Source of the DNA: Ilumatobacteraceae bacterium
Lineage (GTDB): Bacteria > Actinomycetota > Acidimicrobiia > Acidimicrobiales > Ilumatobacteraceae
Direction of reading: 5' to 3'
Length of the DNA: 58,752 bases
Assembly: GCA_021298195.1 (NCBI GenBank)
Contig: JAJTEQ010000006.1
Location: 1 to 58,752 of the forward strand
Position 1 is the stretch's first letter; each line of letters begins with the position of its first letter. The position numbers and the translations under genes are program-made. The notes below the pieces were generated by a model, which saw nothing but the letters and a program-made list of their open reading frames with translations, ran no database searches and was not told the origin of the DNA. Shown here one piece after another: positions 22,514 to 30,587 of the stretch.

Positions 22514-23809
22514 ATGTCCGTGACCGTTGTCGTCGGTGCCCAGTGGGGTGACGAAGGAAAAGCCAAGGTCATCGACTTGCTCGCGCGCGAGAACGACGTC
22601 GTGGCCCGTTACCAAGGCGGACACAATGCCGGACACACCGTGGTGGTGGGTTCCGAGAAGTACGCCCTGCAGCTCATCCCGTCGGGAGTCCTGTACGAGC
22701 ACGTCACGCCGGTCATCGGCAACGGTGTGGTCGTCGACCTTCCCACGTTGTTCGCCGAGATCGACCGACTGGAAGCTCGTGGCGTGTCGTGTTCCCGGCT
22801 GAAGGTCTCCAGTCAGGCCCATCTCATCTTCCCGTGGCACCAGACGCTCGACGCACTGAGTGAGGGCAGTCTGGGCGACAACAAGATCGGCACCACGTTG
22901 AAGGGCATCGGCCCGGCGTACGCGGACAAGGCGAACCGGACGGGCGTGCGAGTGGGGCAGTCTCTCGACTCGAATACCTTCGCCGCGTTGGTCCGCTCCG
23001 CCGGGGAGGCCGCGAACGTGCGCATCGTGTCGTTGGGTGGCGAGGCCCTCGACGTCGCCGAGATCGTCACTCGGTACGTCACGTTGGCCGAACGCCTTCG
23101 TCCCTACGTGGCCGACACCATCGGGTTCCTGCACGATGCCGTGGACTCCGGCCGGCGCGTGTTGTTGGAGGGTGCCCAGGCGACCTTCCTCGATCTCGAT
23201 CACGGCACCTACCCCTACGTCACGTCCTCCAACCCCACCGCGGGCGGGGCCAGCGTGGGCAGTGGGCTCGGTCCGCGTCTGCTCGATCGCATCATCGGAA
23301 TCACCAAGGCCTACACCACCCGGGTCGGTTCGGGTCCGTTCCCCACCGAGCTGACCGACGAGGTGGGCGAAAAACTCGTCGACATCGGACGTGAGTTCGG
23401 CACCGTCACCGGTCGTCGACGTCGCACCGGATGGGTGGACTGCGTGATGTTGCGTCACGCGGTGAGGGTGAATTCGCTCACCGAGCTGGCGCTCACCAAA
23501 CTCGACGTACTCGACACCTTCGACGAGGTGCGCGTGTGCACCGGCTACACCATCGACGGCGAGCCCGTGCCCGGTTATCCCGATCTCAGCGAGGATCTGG
23601 CCCGCGTGGTGCCGACCTACGTGACCATTCCGGGTTGGAAGACCGAGCTGCGGGGCTGTCGTTCGGCGACCGACCTACCGGCGACGGCCCGCGACTTCGT
23701 CGCCACCGTCGAACGCGAGGCCGGTGTTCCCGTTCGAATCGTCGGCGTGGGCCCCGAGCGCGACGACGTTCTCGAGTGGCCCTCGACCATGGCGGGAGGC
23801 GCGGCATGA
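22514..23809 (+). CDS. purA: Adenylosuccinate synthase
   Basis: 431 aa, full length. GTP-binding start VVVGAQWGDEGKAKVID; the IMP/aspartate region GHNAGHTVVVG; TTLKGIGPAYADKANRTGVRVG; and TVTGRRRRTGWVDCVM. It converts IMP and aspartate to adenylosuccinate with GTP, the first committed step to AMP. One atypical point: the P-loop reads GDEGKAKV rather than GDEGKGKV. TAGGAG lies upstream. The stop overlaps the purB start as ATGA. Confidence 0.97.
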   Translation: MSVTVVVGAQWGDEGKAKVIDLLARENDVVARYQGGHNAGHTVVVGSEKYALQLIPSGVLYEHVTPVIGNGVVVDLPTLFAEIDRLEARGVSCSRLKVSSQAHLIFPWHQTLDALSEGSLGDNKIGTTLKGIGPAYADKANRTGVRVGQSLDSNTFAALVRSAGEAANVRIVSLGGEALDVAEIVTRYVTLAERLRPYVADTIGFLHDAVDSGRRVLLEGAQATFLDLDHGTYPYVTSSNPTAGGASVGSGLGPRLLDRIIGITKAYTTRVGSGPFPTELTDEVGEKLVDIGREFGTVTGRRRRTGWVDCVMLRHAVRVNSLTELALTKLDVLDTFDEVRVCTGYTIDGEPVPGYPDLSEDLARVVPTYVTIPGWKTELRGCRSATDLPATARDFVATVEREAGVPVRIVGVGPERDDVLEWPSTMAGGAA

Positions 23810-25116
23810 TCCCGCGCTACTCGCTCCCGGAAATGGAGTCGGTCTTCGCCGACGAAACCCGCTTTTCCCGTTGGGTGGAGATCGAGTTGCTGGCCACCGA
23901 GGCCCACGCCGCCATCGGGGTCGTGCCCGCGGCGGATGCCGTCGCTTGCCGGGCCAAGGCCCCGGTCATCGACGCCTCCTTCGTCGACGCCGTGGCCGAA
24001 CGCGAGAAGGTCACCGATCACGACGTGGCCGCTTTCGTCGACGTGATGCAGTCACGAATCGGAGGTGCCGAAGCGGGTTGGATCCATTACGGACTGACCT
24101 CCACCGACGTGGTCGACACCGCACTGTGCTGGGCGCTGCGCGACGCCGCCGACCTTCTCATCGACGCGTCCAGCAAGTTGTTGCGGGTGCTCGTGAACAT
24201 GGCCAAGGCCCATCGCGACACGGTGATGATCGGACGCACCCACGGCGTTCACGCCGAGCCCACCACGTTCGGGGTCAAGGTCGCGTTGTGGGCGTTGCAG
24301 GTGGAGCGTGATCGCGAGCGCCTCCTGAACGCTCGTCGCACGATCGCCGTGTGCAAGTTGTCGGGCGCCGTGGGCACGTACTCGAACGTCGACCCGCGCG
24401 TGGAGTCCGCGGTCGCGTCGTCGCTCGGACTCGAGCCGGTTCCCGCCACCCAGGTGATCAGTCGCGATCGGCACGCCGAATACATGTGGGCCTGTGCGGC
24501 GGTGGGTGCGACGTGCGAGATGATCGCGGTGGAGCTTCGGCACCTGCAGCGCACGGAAGTGCGCGAGGTCGAGGAAGGATTCAAGTCGGGACAAAAGGGT
24601 TCGTCGGCGATGCCGCACAAGCGCAACCCGATCTCGGCCGAGACCATCAGTGGCTTGTCGCGCGTGCTCCGGGGGAACCTGCAGGCCGCTCTGCAGGACG
24701 TGGCCCTCTGGCACGAGCGCGACATCTCGCACAGCTCGGTCGAGCGCATCGTGCTTCCGGACTCGTCGATGCTGGCGCACTACATGTTGCATCGGTTGCG
24801 TCGATTGCTCGAGGGCCTGCAGGTGTCGTCGGAACGCATGCGCGCGAACCTCATGTCGAGTCACGGACTGGTGTTCAGCCAACCGGTGTTGCTGGCCCTC
24901 GTTCAGAGTGGGCTGTCCCGCGACGACGCGTATCGGATCGTCCAGGAGGCCGCCTCGGTTTCGTGGAGCCGTTCCCGCGACTTCCGTGGTGTTCTCGAGG
25001 AGGATGATCGCGTGCGACAGCTTGGTCCGGCGATCCTGGACGACGCGTTCGATCTCTCTCGTTCACTCGGTCGGATCGGTGTGGTCTTCGACGCCCTCGA
25101 TCGCATCGAGGTCTGA
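23806..25116 (+). CDS. purB: Adenylosuccinate lyase
   Basis: 436 aa from ATG 23806, which overlaps the purA stop. Fumarase/aspartase-superfamily signatures: TSTDVVDTALCWALRD, GRTHGVHAEPTTFG, and the signature loop GSSAMPHKRNPIS with its catalytic Ser. It splits adenylosuccinate to AMP and SAICAR to AICAR. The frame is open to 23431 inside purA, but the family N-terminus (IPRYSLPEMESVFADETRFS) begins at 23806. Confidence 0.97.
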   Translation: MIPRYSLPEMESVFADETRFSRWVEIELLATEAHAAIGVVPAADAVACRAKAPVIDASFVDAVAEREKVTDHDVAAFVDVMQSRIGGAEAGWIHYGLTSTDVVDTALCWALRDAADLLIDASSKLLRVLVNMAKAHRDTVMIGRTHGVHAEPTTFGVKVALWALQVERDRERLLNARRTIAVCKLSGAVGTYSNVDPRVESAVASSLGLEPVPATQVISRDRHAEYMWACAAVGATCEMIAVELRHLQRTEVREVEEGFKSGQKGSSAMPHKRNPISAETISGLSRVLRGNLQAALQDVALWHERDISHSSVERIVLPDSSMLAHYMLHRLRRLLEGLQVSSERMRANLMSSHGLVFSQPVLLALVQSGLSRDDAYRIVQEAASVSWSRSRDFRGVLEEDDRVRQLGPAILDDAFDLSRSLGRIGVVFDALDRIEV

Positions 25117-25141
25117 CCCGGACGATCTCCGGTCGGGTGCG

Positions 25142-25543
25142 TCAGCGGGTGACGCCGGCTTTCTTCAACACCGTGGCGTCAACACCGATCTCCCGCCACG
25201 CCGAATACGTGATGCCGTTGCGCTCGCCGTAACCCTTGGCGATCTTGACGAAGGCCTTCTCCAGCGGAGCGATGTCCACTTTCGCGGTGAGTTCGGCCAA
25301 CTCGATGGCGAGGTCGAGACGCTCCTGGGCGTACTTCAGTTGTGTCACGGCGTCGACGTTCTCGAATTCGTTCTTGATCGTGTTGAGGCGTCGCTTGATC
25401 GACTCGGGGGTGCGCTTGCGGCCACGCTTGGGCTTCGTGCGCTTCAACGCTTCGAGATAATCACGAACGATCTTTCCTTCGGCGCGACCGGCCGCGAGAG
25501 CCTGCTTATGTGCTTTGGTCATCGGAGTCTTTGGTGCCGCCAT
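25142..25543 (-). CDS. Conserved actinobacterial-type protein with AT-hook-like motif, function unknown
   Basis: 133 aa from ATG 25543 (start set by MAAPKTPMTKAHKQAL; longer reading to 25687 enters the pyrE control region). Mostly helical, basic and coiled, with a central KPKRGRKRTPESIKRRL, an AT-hook-like RGR core, and a final helical segment. The same KPKRGRKRTPESI motif is familiar from hypothetical actinobacterial proteins; a DNA- or RNA-binding role is inferred. Divergent from pyrE, convergent with purB. Confidence 0.7.
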   Translation of the reverse strand: MAAPKTPMTKAHKQALAAGRAEGKIVRDYLEALKRTKPKRGRKRTPESIKRRLNTIKNEFENVDAVTQLKYAQERLDLAIELAELTAKVDIAPLEKAFVKIAKGYGERNGITYSAWREIGVDATVLKKAGVTR

Positions 25544-25618
25544 GGCGACGAACGTATGACGAATTCCGAGCGTGCCACAACTCTCTCGATGACAAAAACA
25601 CTTATGTTTATCGGATCT

Positions 25619-25634
25619 TGATACGTGCGTATCA
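25619..25634. promoter_or_regulatory. Palindrome in the pyrE upstream region
   Basis: TGATACG-TG-CGTATCA is a perfect 7-bp inverted repeat, and a third copy of the half-site GATACG lies at 25660-25665, exactly 40 bp from the first. It sits in an AT-richer divergent spacer (143 nt) between pyrE and the AT-hook-like gene. Operator function is inferred. Confidence 0.4.
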
Positions 25635-25686
25635 GGACGACGAACTCGTGCCGTCATGCGATACGAATCAACTATTGTCCCTACCA

Positions 25687-26268
25687 ATGGTCAACGACAC
25701 CGCGTCTCTCCCCGTGCTCGATCCCGCCCGCGACGCCTTGCGTCGGCACGTGTTGGAGCACTCGCTGAAGACGGGTGATTTCACGTTGAAGTCGGGAGCG
25801 AAGAGCTCCTGGTTCCTCGACACGAAGCAAACCGCGTGTCGGCCCGAGGGCATCGTGTTCGTCGCCGACGTCGCGTTGTCGATCATTCCGTCGAATGCGA
25901 CCGCGATCGGTGGACTGACGATGGGTGCCGATCCGGTGGCTTTCGGCATCGCCGCGGTCGGTGCGACCCGAGGACGGAATCTGCGTAGTTTCAGCGTGCG
26001 CAAGGAAGCAAAAGACCACGGCGTCACCGGACGATTGGCCGGGGCTCTGCGACCCGGCGACAAGGTGGTCATCACCGAGGACACCGTCACGCGGGGAACA
26101 TCCATCATGGAGGCGGTCGACGCGGTGGTCGCCTTCGGTGCCGAACCGGTCCTGATCACGGTGATCGTCGATCGCGGAGGAACCTGCGCCGCGATGGCCG
26201 CGGATCGGGGCATTCCCTTCGTCCCGATGTTGACGGCACCCGATCTGGGTTTCGGTTACGGCACCTGA
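25687..26268 (+). CDS. pyrE: Orotate phosphoribosyltransferase
   Basis: 193 aa. Contains GDFTLKSGAKSSWFLDTKQ near the N-terminus and the PRPP loop VVITEDTVTRGTSIMEAV near residue 120, with RKEAKDHGVTGRL preceding it as the mobile Lys loop. It condenses orotate with PRPP to OMP in pyrimidine synthesis. The start at ATG 25687 leaves the palindromic leader free; an upstream reading to 25510 would cross it. Confidence 0.9.
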   Translation: MVNDTASLPVLDPARDALRRHVLEHSLKTGDFTLKSGAKSSWFLDTKQTACRPEGIVFVADVALSIIPSNATAIGGLTMGADPVAFGIAAVGATRGRNLRSFSVRKEAKDHGVTGRLAGALRPGDKVVITEDTVTRGTSIMEAVDAVVAFGAEPVLITVIVDRGGTCAAMAADRGIPFVPMLTAPDLGFGYGT

Positions 26269-26360
26269 GGGAGAAGTACCGCACGCATCGGGACATTGGT
26301 CATCGCGTTCGGTGACGATTGTGCCTGTCGTGGTGATGATCGACTCCCCGACAATGCGTC

Positions 26361-27296
26361 ATGGATTCTTCGAACACGTCCTCTGGTCCGAAACTTTCCG
26401 CACCCATCCTGGTCGGGATCGACGGCTCGGCGAATGCCGAAGCCGCGATGTGGTGGGCGGTCGATCTCGCGGTGGCGTTGCATCGACCACTTCGATTGCT
26501 GACGTGCTACACGTTGCCCACCATCGTCAGTCTGGGATCAGCCGCGGGTTTCGCCAGTCCGCTGCTCACCTCCGACGAGGTTCACGAGATCGACGTGCGA
26601 AATCGCGCCGCGATCGAGGATCTTCGGTCCCGGATTCTGCTCGGTCATCCCGATCTGGTGATCGAGACGTACCTCGATCAGGGAAGTCCCGGGTCCGCGC
26701 TCTTGAAGGCGTCCGATGACGCGTCGATGATCGTGCTCGGTACGCGCGGTGCGGGAGGTGCGTCGGCTCTCCTGATGGGTTCGGTCAGTTACTCGGTCGC
26801 TCATCGCGCCACGTGCCCCGTCATGCTCGTGCCGGAAACGGCGATGCGAGTCCCCGGTGGACGGGTGGTCGTCGGCATCGACGGTTCGTCGCCGGCGGTG
26901 GCCGCGGCCAAGTGGGCCGTCGAACTCGCCGAGGGGCTTCATCGTTCGGTGGATCTGGTGACGGCATGGCATTACCCGTATTCGGCGATGGCCCCCGAGG
27001 GAGGCATGTTGCTCGGACCCGACATCGACGAGTTGCGTTTGGCGATGCTGCGCGACGCCCGTTCTCTCGTGCAAAGGGTCCGCAAGGAACTCGATCACGT
27101 GTGCCACCACCATGTCACCATCGAGTCCGAGATCATCGAGGGCTCGGCGGTCGACGCGTTGGTCGAGTCCGCGAGACCGCAGGACATCCTCGTGGTCGGG
27201 TCGCGCAGCCACAGCGTGTTGGCGTCGGTGATGCTCGGCAGCGTGGCCACCGGTGTCGCGCACCGCAGTCACAGCCCGGTCATCGTCGTTCATTGA
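26361..27296 (+). CDS. Two-domain universal stress protein (UspA family)
   Basis: 311 aa with two Usp domains, each starting with the ATP-site strand (ILVGIDGS; VVVGIDGSSPAV). The first carries the full GxxGx9G(S/T) motif in GTRGAGGASALLMGS; the second has Ser in place of the second Gly (GSRSHSVLASVMLGS), so ATP binding there may be weaker. Such proteins are induced in stasis or hypoxia. Lies between pyrE and the thioesterase, all on the + strand. Confidence 0.92.
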   Translation: MDSSNTSSGPKLSAPILVGIDGSANAEAAMWWAVDLAVALHRPLRLLTCYTLPTIVSLGSAAGFASPLLTSDEVHEIDVRNRAAIEDLRSRILLGHPDLVIETYLDQGSPGSALLKASDDASMIVLGTRGAGGASALLMGSVSYSVAHRATCPVMLVPETAMRVPGGRVVVGIDGSSPAVAAAKWAVELAEGLHRSVDLVTAWHYPYSAMAPEGGMLLGPDIDELRLAMLRDARSLVQRVRKELDHVCHHHVTIESEIIEGSAVDALVESARPQDILVVGSRSHSVLASVMLGSVATGVAHRSHSPVIVVH

Positions 27297-27326
27297 TCGT
27301 CGTCCGTGTGCCCCTAACCTGAGCGC

Positions 27327-28154
27327 GTGACGATCCAGGAGTTGTTCGCGCTCGAGCCACATGGTGTGGACACCTTCGTGGGTGCGGGTCGGCAGTATCC
27401 CTGGGGTGGTCTGTATGGGGGGCACATCGTCGCCCAGGCTCTACGGGCAGCGGCCGAAACCGTCGACTCGTCGATGGAACCGCACTCGTTGCGCGCCTAC
27501 TTCATCCGGCGCGGGGACACCGGTGAGCCGGTGCGCTACGAAGTGGATCGCATCCGCAACGGGAAGAGTTTTTGCACTCGTCGCGTGGTGGCCCGTCAGA
27601 GTTTCGGTGCGATCCTCAACCTCGAGGCGTCGTTCCAGACGTTCGAGGAATCCGCCGATGCGCAGCCGATCCGATTTCCCCACGGAGTGCCCTCACCGGA
27701 ATCCGTCGAGAACTCCGCGTGGAGCGACGGATTCGATCGTCGCTGGGTGACCGAATCGACGATTCCCGACGACGGTCGCGAGGGTGGCGGCCGGGCCATG
27801 GCGTGGTTCCGGGTGACCGACGCGCTGGGCGATCCGTCGAATCACGACGCGCAATTGCTGCACCGCTGCGCCTTCACGTTCCTGAGCGACGACCTGCCCA
27901 CCGACGCCGTGGTGCGCACTCATCCGGTCATCAGTTCTCGACCGGAGAACGCCCGCAATTTTTACGGCGCCAGCCTCGATCACACGATCTGGTTCCATCG
28001 CCCCATCGAGAGCGATCGCTGGCATCTGCACGACTTCACGTGTCACTCGTTGGGCAACAGTCGAGGACTCGCGCTCGGTCACATCTTCAGTGAGGACGGA
28101 GTGCACGTCGCCACCGTGGCGCAAGAGGCACTCATTCGCGACTGGCGTCGGTGA
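27327..28154 (+). CDS. tesB: Acyl-CoA thioesterase II (TesB-like)
   Basis: 275 aa double hotdog. PWGGLYGGHIVAQALRAAAETV and SLRAYFIRRGDTGEPVRYEVDRIRNGKSFCTRRVVARQ form the first hotdog, and LDHTIWFHRPIESDRWHLHDFTCHSLGNSRGLALGHIF the second, with the Asp-Thr/Ser-type catalytic region at WHLHDF. It hydrolyses medium/long-chain acyl-CoA. GTG start at 27327 preceded by a weak site. Confidence 0.9.
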   Translation: MTIQELFALEPHGVDTFVGAGRQYPWGGLYGGHIVAQALRAAAETVDSSMEPHSLRAYFIRRGDTGEPVRYEVDRIRNGKSFCTRRVVARQSFGAILNLEASFQTFEESADAQPIRFPHGVPSPESVENSAWSDGFDRRWVTESTIPDDGREGGGRAMAWFRVTDALGDPSNHDAQLLHRCAFTFLSDDLPTDAVVRTHPVISSRPENARNFYGASLDHTIWFHRPIESDRWHLHDFTCHSLGNSRGLALGHIFSEDGVHVATVAQEALIRDWRR

Positions 28155-28192
28155 CCGCTCGACTCGTCGCCCGTCGCCACCGTGCGTGAACG

Positions 28193-28219
28193 AAAAACGG
28201 GCGCCCGTTGGGGCGCCCG
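28193..28219 (-). terminator. Intrinsic terminator of the tRNA cluster
   Basis: On the minus strand a perfect 9-bp stem CGGGCGCCC/GGGCGCCCG with a 4-nt loop is followed directly by TTTTT (28197-28193). It is placed seven nt past the 3' end of tRNA-Phe. The stem may also stop transcription from tesB on the other strand. Confidence 0.88.
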
Positions 28220-28226
28220 CATTTGC

Positions 28227-28302
28227 TGGTGGTCGAGACCGGCGTCGATCCGGTGACCCTACGCTTTTCAGGCGTATGCTCTGCCGACTGAGCTACTCGA
28301 CC
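28227..28302 (-). tRNA. tRNA-Phe (GAA)
   Basis: 76 nt. Acceptor GGTCGAG pairs with CTCGACC; the anticodon stem TACGC/GCGTA holds the loop CTGAAAA with anticodon GAA; the T-arm contains GATCGACGC. The CCA end is encoded. Last of three minus-strand tRNA genes. Confidence 0.95.
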
Positions 28303-28330
28303 TCGTGCGCTCGTTTCCGAAACGCACTAG

Positions 28331-28404
28331 CGGTCCCGACGGGACTCGAACCCGCGACCTCCGGCTTGACAGGCCGGCGTGAACTCCAACTTCACCACGA
28401 GACC
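28331..28404 (-). tRNA. tRNA-Asp (GTC)
   Basis: 74 nt. Acceptor GGTCTCG/CGGGACC (one G-T pair), anticodon stem CCGGC/GCCGG with loop CTGTCAA giving GTC, T-loop GGTTCGAGTCC. CCA is not encoded and must be added. Confidence 0.95.
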
Positions 28405-28473
28405 AAACGTTGATTGCTCATTGCTTGGGTATTGCTGTATGTCAGGCATTGCTATCACCGGTTGCCCGGTTTG

Positions 28474-28546
28474 CACCCCCAACGGGATTCGAACCCGTGC
28501 CGCCACCTTGAAAGGGTGGTGTCCTAGGCCACTAGACGATGGGGGC
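28474..28546 (-). tRNA. tRNA-Glu (TTC)
   Basis: 73 nt. Acceptor GCCCCCA/TGGGGGT with a G1-U72 wobble usual in actinobacterial tRNA-Glu; anticodon stem CCACC/GGTGG with loop CTTTCAA giving TTC; T-loop GGTTCGAATCC. CCA not encoded. First of the cluster. Confidence 0.95.
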
Positions 28547-28611
28547 TAGGTACTCGTCCGATGAGAGCGGGGCAACTCTAACAGCCCACCCGCCGGTTAC
28601 CACCCGGCTCG

Positions 28612-29103
28612 TCAGCCCTGCATGAGGGCAGTGACCGCACTGTCGAGCAACCACGACAAGTAGTTGTACATCGCCATCTCGTTGGCGAGAGGCGAGTCGG
28701 GGTCCTCGTCGTCGTCCTCGTCGGTGATCCCGAGGATCGTGCCCAGGATCAAGCGCACAGCGTTCAGTGAGACGACGAAGGCGTTCAGTTGCTCGGCGGT
28801 CAACGCGGTCATCGCGGTGTCGGCCAGCAACTCGTCGATGCGTCCGATCGAGTCGAGGCGGCTGGCCACCAGTTCGTCGCGCATGAGTCGTTGGTACTCG
28901 GCTTCGGCGTCGGCGTCCTGGCCGCTGGCGTTCGTGTACGCCGGGGGGAACAGACGCCCCATCTTCGGATCACCGGCGGGCAACGAGGTCAACAGTTCGC
29001 GCACCTCGCCCACCAACCGTCGAACGAAATGTCGTTCCTCTTCGTCGAGGTTGATGGCGTACCCGTTGCGGCGGGCCTCGAATGGTGGTCGACGACGCGC
29101 CAT
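28612..29103 (-). CDS. DUF2017 family protein
   Basis: 163 aa, helical. The N-terminus RRRPPFEARRNGYAINLDEEERHFVRRLVGEVRELL and the terminal ANEMAMYNYLSWLLDSAVTAL match DUF2017, which in actinobacteria follows clpS. It begins one nt after the clpS stop, so they form an operon. The role is unknown; the conserved pairing suggests a link to ClpS-dependent proteolysis. Confidence 0.85.
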   Translation of the reverse strand: MARRRPPFEARRNGYAINLDEEERHFVRRLVGEVRELLTSLPAGDPKMGRLFPPAYTNASGQDADAEAEYQRLMRDELVASRLDSIGRIDELLADTAMTALTAEQLNAFVVSLNAVRLILGTILGITDEDDDEDPDSPLANEMAMYNYLSWLLDSAVTALMQG

Positions 29104-29104
29104 C

Positions 29105-29410
29105 TCAGTCGTCGCCGTCCTTCTGCATGGTGGCCCACAGACCGTGCTCGTGCAGTCGATACACGTCCATCTCGGCCTTCTCGCGATTGCCCGAGGACAC
29201 CACGGCCTTGCCCTTTTCGTGCACGTCGAGCATCAGTTCGGTGGCCTTTTCCAGGCTGTAACCGAAGAGTTTCTGGAACACGAAGGTGACGTAACTCATC
29301 AGATTGATGGGGTCGTTCCAGACCAGGACGATCCACGGCTTGTCGAGCGCGGTCGACTCGTCGACCTCGGGTCGCACGATGGTCGAGGGAGCCGCGGCGA
29401 CGAGAGTCAC
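29105..29410 (-). CDS. clpS: ATP-dependent Clp protease adaptor ClpS
   Basis: 101 aa. Core PWIVLVWNDPINLMSYVTFVFQKLFGYSLEKATELMLDVHEKGKAVVSSG, including the N-end-rule pocket residues (ND-P, M, VH), and a final VYRLHEHGLWATM. It hands N-degron substrates to ClpAP/ClpCP. The start is GTG 29410: AAGGAG is five nt upstream, whereas an earlier GTG at 29425 would place that site inside the gene. Divergent from ctaB. Confidence 0.95.
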   Translation of the reverse strand: MTLVAAAPSTIVRPEVDESTALDKPWIVLVWNDPINLMSYVTFVFQKLFGYSLEKATELMLDVHEKGKAVVSSGNREKAEMDVYRLHEHGLWATMQKDGDD

Positions 29411-29479
29411 GCCATCTCCTTGCACGGCTTCATTGTCACGGTTGGTTGTGCGTTTCGCACCCCCATACGATCAGTCGTG

Positions 29480-30430
29480 ATGTCCGTCGGATCCCGTCCT
29501 CTCGTGCCGTCGCGGCTGGCACCGGGCGGCGTGGCCGCGCACGGCCCTCGGCGCGCCCCCACCACCATGCTCGGGGGGTACGTGGCGCTCATGAAATTGC
29601 GGGTGGTCGAGTTGTTGCTCATCACGACCGTCCCGACCATGGTGCTGGCCGAGAAGGGCTGGCCGTCGTGGGGCTTGGTGGTGGTGACCCTGATCGGGGG
29701 GACCTTGGCCGCGGGCGGGGCCAATGCCATCAACATGGTCGTGGATCGCGACATCGACGCCCTGATGGAGCGGACCAAGGGTCGCCCGCTGGTGACCGGA
29801 TTGATCGCCCCCAGGAATGCCCTGATTTTTGCATTGTCCCTGCAAGTGGCGGCTTTCGTGGTGCTCTGGGTCGGCGCAAACCTGCTCTCGGCGGTGCTCA
29901 CCATGTCGGCCACGCTCTTCTACGTGTTCGTCTACACCTTGTGGCTGAAGCGGACGAGTCGTCAGAACATCGTCATCGGGGGAGCCGCCGGGGCGGTTCC
30001 GGTGCTGGTGGGCTGGTCGGCGGTGCAGGATTCCCTGGCCTGGGAGCCATTTATCCTGTTCACAGCCATTTTCTTGTGGACCCCACCCCATTTTTGGGCC
30101 CTGGCCATCAAACACGCCGACGACTACAAGGCCGCCCAGGTTCCCATGCTGCCCACCGTCGTTTCCATGCGCCAGACCATCATCTCGATGCTCGTCTACA
30201 CGGTGTTGTTGACCGCCGTCAGCCTCGTCTTGGGGCCGGTGGCCGGTCTGGGACCGATCTACATGGTGTCGGCGGCGGTTCTGGGGTTGGGATTCATTCT
30301 GAGTGCGGTCGATCTGGGCCGACACCCCACGCCGGCCCGATCGATGCGGGTGTTCGGGTTCTCGATCACCTACGTGACGGTGCTCTTCGTGGCCATGGCC
30401 GTCGACGTCGTGGTCGAGCACGGCGTCTGA
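29480..30430 (+). CDS. ctaB: Protoheme IX farnesyltransferase (heme O synthase)
   Basis: 316 aa, about nine membrane helices. UbiA-superfamily prenyl-diphosphate motifs NAINMVVDRDIDALMERTKGRPL and the second loop IKHADDYKAAQVPMLP. It farnesylates heme b to heme O for the aa3-type oxidase encoded downstream. Start taken at ATG 29480; ATG 29568 at MLGGYVALMK is an alternative. Longer upstream reading runs antisense to clpS. Confidence 0.95.
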   Translation: MSVGSRPLVPSRLAPGGVAAHGPRRAPTTMLGGYVALMKLRVVELLLITTVPTMVLAEKGWPSWGLVVVTLIGGTLAAGGANAINMVVDRDIDALMERTKGRPLVTGLIAPRNALIFALSLQVAAFVVLWVGANLLSAVLTMSATLFYVFVYTLWLKRTSRQNIVIGGAAGAVPVLVGWSAVQDSLAWEPFILFTAIFLWTPPHFWALAIKHADDYKAAQVPMLPTVVSMRQTIISMLVYTVLLTAVSLVLGPVAGLGPIYMVSAAVLGLGFILSAVDLGRHPTPARSMRVFGFSITYVTVLFVAMAVDVVVEHGV

Positions 30431-30587
30431 TCACAAGTGCACGACGTGTGACCCGTGACGATCGGACGGGATTTCGGTCTGAGCAGGACAAAGTGGGTAA
30501 AGTCGGTCACTGGAAATCGTGTTGAAACCCCCGAGGAACGCGGACAAGCCGCGCCCCTCTCGTTGCGCGTGAAGCGAGCCATTTCGA

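Noticed and set aside
23431-23805. N-terminal extension of purB
   Set aside because: It is a different frame of purA, and family similarity starts at 23806.
25117-25141. Imperfect hairpin between purB and the AT-hook-like gene
   Set aside because: Arms need a bulge and there is no T-run; not strong enough to list.
28664-29479. Long N-terminal extension of ctaB
   Set aside because: Antisense to clpS and DUF2017, Ser/Arg-rich and not membrane-like.
30431-30587. TCACA/TGTGA arms in the 157-bp spacer after ctaB
   Set aside because: Five-base arms at wide spacing are expected by chance; no clear promoter seen in the spacer.
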